From Pohlia nutans (taxonomy: Eukaryota; Streptophyta; Bryopsida; Bryales; Mniaceae), in the NCBI GenBank assembly GCA_022496805.1, contig CM040094.1, forward strand, positions 8,951,501 through 9,015,500: DNA of 64,000 bases. Direction: 5' to 3'. Under the pieces are notes generated by a model. That model searched no databases and was not told where the DNA came from. It saw only the letters and a program-made list of their open reading frames with translations. The translations under genes and the position numbers were made by a program. Shown here piece after piece: positions 1-10,678 of this stretch (position 1 is the first letter of the stretch; every line of letters starts with the position of its first letter).

Positions 1-2078
1 TCTATGGCGCGTGTGCACGAGAGCATGCAAGATTTAGAAGGGCGGGTTTCAAGGCTGGAGCAGATTGTGGAGAATATGGCTCACAGTACTTCTGGTAATA
101 TGGAAGGGAGGGCTCCGGTTGGCGAGTCGCCTCGATTTCATTCACATGGAAAATACCATTCTGGTAATGGATATCAAAGCTTCAAGACTGGGAAAGTGAC
201 CGAGGATAACGCAGCACCATCAAGTGCAAGAAGTCAGGACTCCATGGAGAAGATGATAGAGTCAACATCTGAAGATTTAGACGAATTTAGCTTTGGCGCG
301 GGTCATCAGATGCCAGCAGCCGAAGCTTTGAGGCGGCCCAATGTGCTTGGGGCAAGTCCATTGCAGAAAGGCAGCAGCAGAGATGATGTAGAGCTTGAGC
401 ATTTGGGAACCCGGAGAGTTTGCGATCGAAGTGCAGGTCTTCTTCCACAAGGGGAAGGCCCATCTGCTCGAAGTGTTTGGCATGCATCCAAAGATGAAGC
501 TATAGCGGCCATTCGTGGTGCTGCTATCCCAAGCAGGCCTCACTTACATCGGAAGCACTCCGGTCGGGATTTCAACACAGATCAGAAGCCTAATAGAGTG
601 GTCGGCGGACCCTTCTGGATGCTGTGGAGCCGAGCTATGGAGAGTGTCCGCTCAGGCGACCTCAATGGTGCTTACGTTGAGATTCTTGGCAGCAGTGATG
701 AGCTCTTATTGGTGCGCTTGATGGGCCGCACTGGCCCTGTCCTGGAACAACTCAGTACTGCCACTGTGTCTCAGCTCATGGGCAGCATTAAACAATTTCT
801 TCAGCAGCAGAGCTTCTTGGATTGCATAATTCCTTGGATTCAGCAGGTACCCATCTCTTTCTGCCAGAAGACCATATCCCCATAATGGTTTCATGCTTCA
901 CATCGACTGAAGAAACAATCAAAGAAAATAAGCCTACACTTTCACAGGAGCTTTGTACGTTGCGCTTTCGTAATCTGATTAGTTTTTGCTTACATCTTTT
1001 CTACTCGGCTATTTTAAAACTATAACTTAAGAAATCCATAGCATCATTTCTCTATCTATAATTTCAGTAACGATAAATTTATAGCTCCTCATAGAAATCT
1101 GACTAATCATACACTAACCGCAATTACATGAGATTTGAGTTAACCAAAAAGAAGTGCGTCTAACCTCCCTTTTTGCTCTACTTCTAACCTCTCTATTGAA
1201 CAATACTTGGGGGTTGAATAGTGTCGTGTCATAGATTGTCCCCTTGTGGGCTTGGAGCTTTGGTGGAAGGTGTGGGAGTCATTGCGAGGTGTAGAGAATA
1301 ATGACAGTGCCTTGCTTTAGATTGTCTCTTAACTCATCATAGACTAGTTTTTGGTCTATTTATATTTCAATATGAGTTCAAGAGGAACTCAACACGAGTT
1401 TGCCAAAACTTTCCTCTTTGGGCTGACTTTCTAGTTAACTCTATTGTGTCTAATTTTTCTACTTCCAAATTACCTTTTAGTCATTAGAGTTAACCGAAAA
1501 GAAGGCCATGGAACCTGCCTTTTTGCCCTCCTTCTAACCTCTCTTTTGAGCTATTTTTGGGTTGAATAGTGTCCTGTCATAACTTGTCCCCTTGTGGGCC
1601 ATGGGCTTGGAGCTTTGGTAGGAGGTGTGGAAGTCATTGCGAGGTGTGGAGAATAATGACAGTGGCTTGCTTTAGATTGTCTCCCAACTCATCATGAACT
1701 AGTTTCCGGTCTATTTATATTTCAATATGAGTTCAAGAGGAGTTCAAGAGGAGTTTGCTAAAACTTTCCTCTTTGAGCTGACTTTTCGGTTAACTCTATT
1801 GTTTTCCAACATTTCCTGTGCAGAGGTATTTCACCTATTGCGTCTTGTTTTGCTGATAAAGTTGGTAACGAGCTGTACAGGTGTCAGATCTTGTCTCAAC
1901 TAGTGGCCCTGATGCGCTTGGACTGATGGGAGAAACGAGGAAGGACCTCGTCTTCGCTCTGCAAGAGGCCACGAGTGTGGAGTATGCACAGAGCTGGATG
2001 GGTGCCAAAATTGCAGAGCTGGCAGAGCTGCTGGGGAATGCGTGGTCATCAAGTGGAAACAGCACTGTAGACAGGTGA
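1..2078 (+). CDS. TORTIFOLIA1/SPIRAL2-like microtubule-associated protein, C-terminal part (5' truncated)
   Basis: Two exons are visible, 1-846 and 1881-2078, joined in phase 0 across a GT-AG intron (847-1880). The gene runs off the left edge; the ATG at 4 is an internal Met. The segment begins with a coiled-coil-like heptad stretch (HESMQDLEGRVSRLEQIVE), continues through a low-complexity Ser/Gly/basic linker, and ends in a compact helical domain with LMGRTGPVLEQLS and IIPWIQQ, continued in exon 2 by VSDLVSTSG and LVFALQEA. This order (coiled coil, linker, C-terminal globular domain with a TGPVLEQLS-like block) is that of plant TORTIFOLIA1/SPIRAL2 proteins, which bind cortical microtubules and affect minus-end dynamics and growth handedness. 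The N-terminal TOG/HEAT repeats would lie outside the window. Family assignment rests on remembered motifs. The intron carries two copies of a GAGTTAACC-type MITE. Confidence 0.82.
1137..1441. mobile_element. MITE, GAGTTAACC family, copy 1
   Basis: About 305 bp, bounded by GAGTTAACC on the left and its reverse complement on the right, lying in the intron of the TORTIFOLIA1-like gene. The interior is colinear with the copies at 1487-1796 and 63788-64000 (shared GTCCCCTTGTGGG, GGCTTGGAGCTTTGG and GCGAGGTGTGGAGAATAATG blocks). No coding capacity. Confidence 0.8.
1487..1796. mobile_element. MITE, GAGTTAACC family, copy 2
   Basis: About 310 bp in the same intron and same orientation as copy 1. 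Terminal inverted repeats are GAGTTAACCGAAAAG and CTTTTCGGTTAACTC. It is flanked by TA on both sides (1485-1486 and 1797-1798), consistent with a TA target duplication of Tc1/mariner type. Non-coding. Confidence 0.82.
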
Positions 2079-4190
2079 TGTAAACTGCAGCTTGCAGGCC
2101 AGTAAGGTTACCGTATGTGAGGGTCAGATCCGGACAGTATTGCGTCGAAATCCAATTTCCACATCAGATTTTGAGGGGTCCACGTCACCATAAACCAATC
2201 ACAAGATGACATGTGGCACTCCTGACAAACTGACCACGAGGTAGGGTAGTCTCGTAGTCTCTTGATTGGGCTCAGAATTACGCATGTCAGAGCATCACTG
2301 ACTGTAATGGTCGAAATGAAGTGTCGTCATTTCACAACTGTATTTTCGAATCAGGGCAGACTAAAGTTTTTTGGCCATTAGTTCGTTTAGTATTTCCAAT
2401 CTCGCGGTATGTACGGTTCTTTTCCAGATCAGCAGCCTTTGAACTTATATGCAACAATTGCTTTTAATTGTTTTTTCATGTTAGTGATATAGACTGGAGA
2501 TGGTATAGCGTAGATCTTGAGATTAGTACCAGTAGTTTCTGTAGCATTCAAAATCAGTTTACATGGAAATGACCAATTTTCTTTTTGAAGATTTGGATAC
2601 AAATGGGAGATTATACGTTTGTATCGTTGCAACTTCTGATAAATGATACGCCAAGCAGAGCATGTAGCGACGGAAATGGCCACTTCTAGTTGATTATGAT
2701 TGTCAATTTGTGTCAAAACAGATTGACCACAATATCAAAAACTTTAACCCTTTAACCCTTTAGTGCCCAGGTAACCACTAAGTGGTCACTAAATCACTAG
2801 AAAATGAAATGCTTAAAAATCTGTGAACCATCACAGTCCGATGTCAAAAGTTCAGATTTGTAACTTTTGATTTTACAGATGATGCAAAAAGAAAATTTGA
2901 AATCTGACTTTCTTAGCTATCCAAACACCTATGTACAAAACACGAAAATACTGCAAATACCTCAAAATACAACAAATACTTACAAATACAACACATGTAT
3001 TATGTGGTATTTCTTGTGTTTGCAAGTTTATTATCTTGTATTTTTTTTGGGATTGTGCTCTCATATTCATATTCCATTAGTGTATGTAGTCTGATCTTCA
3101 TCATTGTACCAACTCCTTTCTTATTTTAATGTATAAATTTTGTCCTGAACCGTACGTGGATAAGTCACTCTCACTTATAAAATTCACAATAATTATGTGA
3201 ATGAAAGAGTCCGTTCTTGACATGAAAGATTGCAATGAAGAGGTGTTGACACGGGCCATCATTGTTGAACATCTTCACTTTAATTTTTGAAAATTTAATC
3301 CAAATTCTATTTAACCTTAAAGTCACACCCCCCAAAATCTCATTTTTCAGTGTGCATTATACGGTTCAAACACATACTATAATCTTCCAATCCAATGGTC
3401 CAATCTTACCAAGACTTAACTGACACTTGTTTCGTTAAGCTATGCTTAAATTCCTACAGTTGGATACTATTAATAGTATCTTTAATTCAACAGATAGAGT
3501 TTCAAATAAACATGACCCAAAAATTGTAGTTCCTGCAGAACCACCATGGGCCTTAAAGGGTTAACGTCGCAATTCAACACTGTTTTCAAAGATTCGTTAT
3601 AAAATGCTTGATAAAAAATTAAAATGGAGTTCATGTACAAAGCTAAGTTATAAATATCAATGTGAAGATAACATCTGTACGGTTGGATTCATCATATTTA
3701 TTTTTAATATTTTTTAATTAATTTTGCAAGGTACCCTCTTGAAATTTGATTAAAAATCCAAAATCAACATTAAAATTTTTAAAAATATTGTAATGAAATT
3801 GGAATAACATGCACTACAAGATGGAATGGTTTTCACTATTTGCTTCTACTTATTATGGAGAATCATGCTTAAGGTCTCACTTTTTGAACTAAGAATGAAA
3901 CTTGACATAAATCACTTTTGCTATTTTTCAAAAATTCTCAATTATGAACGTAAGTAATTCTCAAACATAATGTAGAGTGCAGTCCATCGGGGAGATCATG
4001 AATAAAGAACATATACATCGTTGAGAGAATATTAAAATCAAAATCTTTTGGCCTATGTGCATTTATTTGTACAGATTCTTTCTTTATGTGGGTTTGTGTT
4101 TACATTCTTAATATGCCTAAGACATACTTTCAAAAACTTCTCGGCTTGTACATTCCATGAAGAGTCATAATTGCACCAAGACCTCACTAC
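2079..4190. other. Intergenic, one long TTAA element, otherwise no gene
   Basis: AT-rich sequence between the TORTIFOLIA1-like gene and the RING locus. Short open frames have no recognisable domain and no coding-like composition. It contains the element at 2756-3560; the remainder shows nothing I can name. Confidence 0.6.
2756..3560. mobile_element. TTAA-flanked non-autonomous element (~805 bp)
   Basis: Left end TTAA-CCCTTTAGTGCCCAGG, right end CCATGGGCCTTAAAGGG-TTAA. The ends are inverted repeats of each other with a few mismatches. Interior is AT-rich and non-coding. Confidence 0.55.
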
Positions 4191-4192
4191 CG

Positions 4193-4465
4193 AAGTATGC
4201 TTGATCATTTAGATAGTGACCATCCTTCTACCGAGGTTGTCAAGTGTCAATATTATGCTTGATGACCAAGATAGTGAGCATCCGTCTACCGAGGTTGTCA
4301 AGTATCAATATGTTTGATGACCAAGATAGTGAGCATCCTTCTACCAAGGTTGTCAAGTGTCAATATGCTTGATGATCAAGATAGTGAGCATCCTTCCCTG
4401 AGATTGTCAAGTGTAAATATGCTTTATGACGAAGATAGTGAGCATCTTTTACCGAGGCTTCATTT
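4193..4465 (+). repeat. Minisatellite, about five ~57-60 bp units
   Basis: Tandem units containing GATAGTGAGCATCCTTCTAC then GAGGTTGTCAAGTGTCAATA repeat about five times with substitutions, ending about 210 bp upstream of the first ATG of the RING locus. The open frames through it are a by-product of the unit length. Confidence 0.85.
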
Positions 4466-4677
4466 CTTAAGCAATAAATATGAAGATGCGCAGGAGCTTC
4501 AAGCATTACAAAAATAGTCCTGCATCACTAGTTGTGTGTCCTGTGGATATTGAAACAAGGGTGTTTACTAGTCGCATGTCCTGTAGATTTTGAAACAAGG
4601 GTGAGTTGAACAGATACTATATCCGCACTTGCTTAAAGAGAACCGGAGTACTCACTACTACTTCAAACACCTTAGCT

Positions 4678-4955
4678 ATGGAGGTAATGAGTTCGTTGTC
4701 CATGGGCGCCGGCGGCATTGTTCATTGCAAGCAAGATGAGTTCACGTGCATCATTTGCATGGAACCCCCAGAGATTCAGTCGTGACGTCTTGCGGTCACC
4801 TATTTTGTTGGTTGTGTTTATACAAATGGAAAAGAGAACACCAAGTGAAGCCATGCTCAATGTGCAAGATCATGCTAAGAAACAACATCATTCCCATTTA
4901 TGAATGCAAAAATGGAAGTAGTTTTGGAGCTCCTAGTTCCAATGCGCCATCGTAG
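4678..4955 (+). pseudogene. RING-finger coding segment with frameshift (upstream half of two-RING locus)
   Basis: From ATG 4678 the frame reads into FTCIICMEPP, then hits a stop at about 4776. One frame over it continues VVTSCGHLFCWLCLYKW and KPCSMCKIMLRNNIIPIYE to TAG 4953-4955. Put together this is a C3HC4 RING (C-x2-C, C-x-H-x2-C-x2-C, C-x2-C) of RMA/RNF185 type, so about one base has been lost near 4765. The segment is clearly paralogous to the RING at 5467-5640 (shared VSCGHLFCW and NNIIPIY). RING domains recruit E2 enzymes for ubiquitin transfer. It could still be transcribed; a sequencing error or a short intron would be the alternatives to true decay. Confidence 0.65.
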
Positions 4956-5699
4956 TTTGACTCTCGAGATCATAGCATTCAAAGGCGAAGTCTCCAAGGG
5001 ACTTATGATCAACACTTGGAGTTTCTAAGATCAAGAGCGCAAGCAGAGTTTCAAGCCATTCGTGAATTACATTTGCCTTCCTTTGGCACATGGACAGACG
5101 AAGCTTTTGAATCTTTTGATCCACCCATGTTACAGTTTGGAACTGACACGAATGCGTTCCAAAATATGGATATTGTTTTCTACCTAGTCGATCTCTTAGA
5201 ACTCGTTTATCAGCCCGGTTTGATTGGCAATTTTCGAGACGCATGGTTGGCATATTACGCAGCTCGGAATCCACAAACACCTGAGCCTGAACAATACAAT
5301 GATTTTATTGACGCTTGGTGCTGCAATTTCCACCAACTCTGGAATCGCGCAGGTTGTTCACGCGCTGAATCAACGTCGCGAGTTTCCGAATCTCTTGTGC
5401 CTGCAACTCCAACTGGTCTAGAAGGGGGCAGTTCTACTCCGATTGTTCGTGACGAACCAGATGTGTTCATTTGCACCATCTGCAAGGACCGCCCGAAAGA
5501 TTTAGTGGTGGTCTCATGTGGTCACTTGTTTTGTTGGTCATGCTTGTACAATTCATCAATCCAGAACCAAGAGAAGGCGTGTCCGATGTGCAAGATCGAG
5601 TTTGGAAATGACAACATCATTCCCATTTATGGAAGCAATAGCTCAAGTGCTCACGTCAGGTCGATCCCGCCGCGACCTAGTGCGCCATTGCAATACTAG
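4956..5699 (+). CDS. RMA/RNF185-like RING finger protein (downstream half; start unclear)
   Basis: The frame is open from just after the TAG at 4953-4955 to TAG 5697-5699, and it is the same frame as the end of the upstream RING segment. The first in-frame ATG is 5127 (191 residues), but protein-like sequence (RSRAQAEFQAIRELHLPSFG) begins well before it, suggesting that the original start lay upstream in a two-RING protein. The C-terminal part has a complete C3HC4 RING: CTICKD, VSCGHLFCWSCLY, CPMCKIEF, followed by NIIPIYG as in RMA-type E3 ligases. No membrane anchor is visible at the C-terminus, unlike most RMA proteins. The N-terminal ~140 residues (DEAFESFDPP, NFRDAWLAYYAARNP) belong to no domain I recognise. 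Expressed gene or remnant cannot be told from sequence alone. Confidence 0.6.
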   Translation, partial: FDSRDHSIQRRSLQGTYDQHLEFLRSRAQAEFQAIRELHLPSFGTWTDEAFESFDPPMLQFGTDTNAFQNMDIVFYLVDLLELVYQPGLIGNFRDAWLAYYAARNPQTPEPEQYNDFIDAWCCNFHQLWNRAGCSRAESTSRVSESLVPATPTGLEGGSSTPIVRDEPDVFICTICKDRPKDLVVVSCGHLFCWSCLYNSSIQNQEKACPMCKIEFGNDNIIPIYGSNSSSAHVRSIPPRPSAPLQY

Positions 5700-5973
5700 A
5701 TTTATTTTTTGGGAGGTGGGGAGGAGGGTTTGGTTATGCATTATCATAGGCGTTTCAAGGTACTCTAAAATTGAGAAAAACAGTGGTGAACATTAGCAAA
5801 TGTTTAGAATAGGAGAATTGCTTAGAGAGAGGAACGGTTTGGACTTTTGGTACAATCGTGCAATATGCAATGTTTAGTAGGGTTTTGGAAACGTTAGATC
5901 AACTAGTATAATTTGGGAACTCTTTGTTCTCAATGGATTTCTACTTTTGGATTTTTGTTACATTGGAAATGAT

Positions 5974-6246
5974 ATACTGTAACACCATAGCAGGTTCGCC
6001 ACCTAGCGAACAAATATTTATTTTGTTTGAAAAAATAAGGTTCGCCTTTCAAAAACTGAATTTCTCAATTTTCGTTTTTTAGCAAAAAAATCAGTAAAAT
6101 TGATCTTAAATAGTTTAGAAATAACAAAATATTGCAAAAACTAATTTATTCTATTTTCGTTATTTTGTCTTCAGAATTTTCTAATTCTTACGTTTTTTAT
6201 TTTTAGAATTATTTTAGGACGAACTTGCTATGGTACAACGGTATTA
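5974..6246. mobile_element. MITE with ACCATAGCAGGTTCG ends
   Basis: Left end ATACTGTAACACCATAGCAG then GTTCG; the right end is the reverse complement of ATACCGTTGTACCATAGCAA then GTTCG. That is roughly 25 bp of imperfect terminal inverted repeat around an AT-rich, non-coding ~270 bp body. Single copy in the window. Confidence 0.65.
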
Positions 6247-6831
6247 TTTTTTGATATAGTGCAGCTAATCAATTTGAATTTTGAAATGAAATGTTCCATT
6301 ATGTATACTAGTTTTTTTCTATATATAGGAGCTTTGCAGTAGTGTATTATGTACATAATAGAATACACTACTGTACAAGGGTGTAGACATAGAGTTTCAG
6401 CAATTAGCTTGTTGGATTTGTCCATTGCCTCCATAGTAGATAGTAGAGTGAGTATATTCTTCTCCCAATTCAAGAAGTGCAAAGCGGTAGCTAAGTGGGC
6501 AGGAGGAGTCCCAAAAATGATACAAGATGAAAACGTATGGACGAGTCTCAAAAATGATACACGATGAAAAGGCATAGAGCATGAATTCTAGTGAATGTTG
6601 TTGAGGATGTTATCAACCCCTCGATTATATTGTAAAATGTTTATCGCTTTAAATATACTTCTATGATAAATCAGTTTCATCGGAACAACGTTGGGAACAA
6701 CAAAATAACATTAGTGCACATAAACATGATTGTTGTGGGCTTGAAGATGGTGTACAAAACCATAGTCATTGCTATTTTTTCAAGGGTGGCTAGTTTGTTT
6801 TGTAATTTTTATTAGTAGCAACTTATCTTAA

Positions 6832-7056
6832 CTCCTAAATGTCCTATGGGGATAGTATATACGTTTTTGTATAAATGGCATTTGTTACCAAATAGAAGTT
6901 CTAAATTGGGATCTTAATAGCTCACTAGAACCGCATTGATCTAAATTTCAACTTCTTTGTTGATTTCAAACCCATGAAAGGTGTGGATCTATTCGAAATA
7001 CAAGAAATATACGTTGTATTCAACTTCCCACAAAGGCATTTTTAGACGTTTAGTGG
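6832..7056. mobile_element. TTAA-flanked MITE (~225 bp)
   Basis: Left TTAA-CTCCTAAATGTCC, right GACGTTTAGTGG-TTAA. The interior shares GGGGATAGTATATACG with the sequence following 8874. Non-coding. Confidence 0.6.
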
Positions 7057-8162
7057 TTAAGTTGTTCATTTTGAATCATACGCGTTAAGATCCTTATGAA
7101 CAAAAGCTCATCAATCTCCCTGTCATAAACTTATCTGTTAGCTGCACCAGATTTAGTGAAGTATCAAAGTTGTTTGACACGACAACAAACAAATAGATCA
7201 ATACAAAACGCGTACCCACAGCAGGAAATTATTTACATTACGGTTTAGATAGACTTCTTATGCAAATGTCTACCCAATGAGTGTTCAACCTTACTAGCAC
7301 TAGTCATTGAGATTCACTTCAAGCAATCACTCCACAAGCCATTCAAGGACCTTACATTCAAAAAAGTAAAGTGACATCAATATGATCAGAAGTAAAGCTT
7401 TCCTTGTGAGTCACATACATTGATGTGTTCTAGGGAATTTAAATAGTGGTCAAATTTAATAGTGTGAGTCAAAAATCTGCCACAATTGATCGATCGTTGT
7501 CCGTCATTACATCCACGCTCCATCACATCAAATAATTGGCAATCGTCCACATTAGTTCAACAAAGTTGAGTGCTCACTGATGGTTACATTCATTTGGCTT
7601 CTTGAATGAAATTTTATGTCCCTAGCTACGCTTTGGTCAAAAGAGCCCTGTGCATGCATCACATGTGACAACATGATTCTGCAAAGTAGAAGTTGCACAG
7701 ACAGTCCAGCTGATTTGAAATCATTTGGATAGGTGGTTGTACAAAAGGGATTCTACACTTGTCTTAATTTCACTAAGAACGGAATATATTTAGATCTATT
7801 ATCATGTGAATAAAATATCTACTTAAATATAATTTTTTTTGGTGAAAAGTCAAAATTTCTCATTTCAAATTCTTTCAAATTCTTTTTATTTTTTTTGAAC
7901 AAATAAATTCCTAAAAATTTGGATTTCTCTTTTTATAATTACTTTTTGTTGATCATGAAGATTGACTACTATGGTCTCCTTTGAATTCACACCAAAACCA
8001 TTATTTCCTTGTTTAGAAATAATTATCTTAGTTTTTGACATTTTTTTTTCCAATGTAATTGTCCTATTGATTTTATACTTCAAACTGGAGACCTATATAC
8101 TTCAAATGGGGCACACAATAAAAGTGACACAAAAATTCTATGGTTAGGTAAAATTATGTCAA

Positions 8163-8270
8163 AAGGAGCATTTAATTTAAAACATGCGTATCTACTATAG
8201 TATGACATTTTTCTGCTCAAATGTTGCACTTTAATAGATACGCACGCTTTAAGGTAAATGCTCCCTTTAA
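8163..8270. mobile_element. Small foldback element
   Basis: About 108 bp whose halves are inverted copies: AGGAGCATTTAATTTAAAAC then ATGCGTATCTA on the left against TAGATACGCACGCTTTAAGG then TAAATGCTCC on the right, with a ~35 bp loop. It abuts the TTAA element starting at 8271. Confidence 0.6.
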
Positions 8271-8840
8271 CCACTAACTGACGTCCTCACTCCTTTCCAA
8301 ATTTGGATAATTTCAAAAATGTCTTATAAAATGTAACTAATAGGGATATTTTGAACTCGATTAATGAATAAAAGTTCTACATATTGAATATTTGATTCTA
8401 TCCATACGGTGAGATCTATAATTGCTCTTACCAGTATTTTTGTATAAAATTTGAAACCTAAAATTGAAAATTCTTTTGTCATTTAATTATGAGTAAGATA
8501 TTGTCAATTTGTACATGAATTTTTTTGTGATTGGTTGAAATGTAATACTCTAAGTGTAGTCATCATTAAAGATTTTTTGGTTGCTTCATTTTATGAGTTG
8601 ACTTTTTAAACAACACTTTTACATTGAAATCTTCGGAATTTTGGATGAATCACTACAATATGAAATGGGACACAATTTTTTTACAAATCATCCCCTTTTA
8701 ATCAAATCACACATGCATAAAGCTAACTTCTCATAAAATATATAGTAAAAAACCCCCACTGAAAAAATTCAATGACAGATGAAAAAGCTGTGTTTGATTC
8801 TCTACAATGTTCACTTTTTGAAGGGTTGAACGTTTAGGGG
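8271..8840 (-). mobile_element. TTAA-flanked MITE, family B, reverse orientation
   Basis: 570 bp between TTAA 8267-8270 and TTAA 8841-8844; ends CCACTAACTGACGTCC and AACGTTTAGGGG. The interior is the reverse complement of the family-B copies at 12223, 29896 and 57839 (shared GAATCACTACAATATGAAAT and ACATGCATAAAGCTAACTTC blocks on the plus strand here). Confidence 0.75.
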
Positions 8841-9312
8841 TTAAGGTATAGTTACCTTACTATCGAAGATTAACCTTTAAAGGGTAGATGGGGATAGTAA
8901 ATACGTGGGTGTATATCTGACATTAGTTGTAAATAGAAAGTTCCAAATTGAGACTCCAAAAGCTCATTAAAATTACATCAACGTGAATTTTAACTTCACT
9001 TGTGATCTTAAACTCATAGGAAGTGTATAACCATGCCAAATACAACAAAATATTGTTGTATAATACTGGTCGGAAAGGACTCTCTAAACCATATTTTGAG
9101 TAGACGATTATTTTGACCAAAAAGAAAATGCATTAAGTTAAAACACGTAAAAAACTAGGACAATTATTTCCGGACATGATAGGGAGTAAAAATATCATTT
9201 ACATTTTATTATTATTATTATTATTATTTTTAAATATGTAAGTCCCCTTCCCATGACCACTCACATCAAACAACTTGAGAGGGTGACTGAGCCGTGGAGC
9301 TTCATTGTGGCA

Positions 9313-9330
9313 TTAGGGTTTAGGGTTTAG
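9313..9330 (+). promoter_or_regulatory. Telo-box (tandem TTTAGGG motif) upstream of ribosomal protein gene
   Basis: TTAGGGTTTAGGGTTTAG about 170 bp upstream of the ribosomal protein ATG. Plant ribosomal protein and translation-factor promoters commonly carry such telo-boxes (AAACCCTA on the other strand), often close to the transcription start. It fits the neighbouring gene; it is too short to be a telomere remnant. Confidence 0.6.
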
Positions 9331-9502
9331 GAAATCGGAGCATTCGCTTCGACGGTGTCTTCATCGAACCGCCACGGATCCGAAGCAGCATCGTTGGTCG
9401 CCGAAGAAACAGTTTCCATTTTTGCAAGAGTGCGCATTCCAGGATTTTTAGTTTTTTTTTTCAGTTTTCGTTCCAGAAGATTTTTAGGGTTATTGTTGCG
9501 CG

Positions 9503-9970
9503 ATGGCGTTTCTCGCGAAGCTCGGGAGCGTGGCGCGCCAGTCGGTGAAAACCTTCTTGTGGCCAGCGACGACGACGCGCACAATTTCTACCTCCACAAA
9601 CAGCATTTCCCAAGGTCTGTGGGGACAGAGAACAGGCTTTCTTGCCTCTGATTATGGTAGTATGCTGTGGGGCTTAGGGTTTTCTGGCAACCAGCAAGTG
9701 CGCAATGTGATGGTCGAGGTCACCAACGACGACTTAGAGCGAGCCATCCGGAAAATGAAGAGGCGGTTGAAAGACGATAACGGCATCAAGTTGCTCCGAG
9801 AGCGACAATATCACCGGAAACCCTCGGAACTCAAGGTGTTGGCACGAAAGGAGCGCGACAAACGAGTCGCGAAGAAGGCGTTTCGGGCCAAGCTCAAGTG
9901 GATTACCGCGAGACAGGCCAGGTATATCACGGCTCTTTCCTTCGAATTCTCAACCCCTAAAGGACCATAA
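9503..9970 (+). CDS. bS21-type ribosomal protein, probably mitochondrial
   Basis: From ATG 9503 the frame gives 155 residues. The N-terminus (MAFLAKLGSVARQSVKTFLW, then Thr/Ser/Arg-rich) looks like an organelle targeting peptide. Residues ~68-140 match the bS21 family: VMVEVTNDDLERAIRKMKRR, then ERQYHRKPSELKVLARKERD, with a very basic C-terminal half. bS21 sits on the small-subunit platform near the mRNA 3' end. The last residues (STPKGP and stop) are encoded by the terminal repeat of the MITE at 9954-10187. A donor-like AG/GTATAT at 9921-9923 and an acceptor-like TTTTCTGTATTGTAG near 10228 suggest an alternative in which the MITE lies in an intron and the protein ends in a downstream exon. 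A chloroplast S21 is the main alternative identity. Confidence 0.75.
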   Translation: MAFLAKLGSVARQSVKTFLWPATTTRTISTSTNSISQGLWGQRTGFLASDYGSMLWGLGFSGNQQVRNVMVEVTNDDLERAIRKMKRRLKDDNGIKLLRERQYHRKPSELKVLARKERDKRVAKKAFRAKLKWITARQARYITALSFEFSTPKGP

Positions 9971-10187
9971 GGCCTCCGGGGGGCTTCATGTTTTTTTTTA
10001 GTAGTGTTTTTTTAGGTTTTATGTAGACTTCATTTTGATCAAATTTGTTTGTTTTTTTGACCAAAACGTGCAATGTTCTTCATTAATTCCGGAGATATAA
10101 AATTTGGTCCAAGCCGAATTATATATTTCACAATATGATCATTTAAATTTGTCACCTTAAAACCATGAATCCTTGGTCCTTTAGGGG
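9954..10187. mobile_element. TTAA-flanked MITE, family A, abutting the bS21-like gene
   Basis: Left end (TCAA)CCCCTAAAGGACCATAAGG, right end CCTTGGTCCTTTAGGGG followed by TTAA 10188-10191. About 234 bp. Colinear with the copy at 17244-17474. It supplies the stop codon of the ribosomal protein frame as drawn. Confidence 0.8.
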
Positions 10188-10334
10188 TTAACCTCTAAAG
10201 CATTCACTGCGTATTTTCTGTATTGTAGGAGGATTGAACCCTTTCTTTTCTGCAAATCATCTGTTTGTTTGAAAATGACTTCAGTTTGACACCATCGACA
10301 CTGTTGATCTTGTAGTATAGAACAAGAGCTTTAA

Positions 10335-10678
10335 CCCTTGACGTTTAAGCCCCATGGGCTTCTTTTATGAGAGAATAGTGAAGAAAAAAGTGCATTTTCT
10401 TAACCAAATCAAGCGAGGATTGGTGCGTTGGAAAGTTACTGAAAAAGCGATCTAGATTCCAAATTTGCGCCTCATTTTGGAGATTGTGGAAACATTGATA
10501 AGCAATCAAAGTTATCAAAATGAGGAGTTGAGGTTGGGGCATCTGAGTTTGTTTTTTGAAAAGTGCCGCAGTTCTACAGTGCTGGGCATTAGTGGCCAGC
10601 AAAGCCGTTTTTTTTTTTCCTTTGAATATTTAGATGCCTTTCGGGCTGCCCCGCCCAGGTCCTCTTGACGTTTAAGGG
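10335..10678. mobile_element. TTAA-type element with GGTGCGTTGGAAAG interior, copy 1
   Basis: TTAA-CCCTTGACGTTTAAGCCCC at the left and GACGTTTAAGGG-ATAA at the right. The interior (AGGATTGGTGCGTTGGAAAG, GCAATCAAAGTTATCAAA, GAGTTGAGGTTGGGGCA) is shared with 11351-11620. Non-coding. Confidence 0.55.

Larger units (their letters stand above)
5700..9300. other. Gene-poor stretch with several MITE-like elements
   Basis: No convincing coding sequence in 3.6 kb. Recognisable items are inverted-repeat elements at 5974-6246, 6832-7056, 8163-8270 and 8271-8840, and a left end at 8874. A TTATTATTATTATT microsatellite sits near 9205-9230. The rest is AT-rich with nothing identifiable. Confidence 0.6.

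Noticed and set aside
9313..9330. True telomere or interstitial telomere array
   Set aside because: Only about two and a half units; position upstream of a ribosomal protein gene fits a telo-box better.
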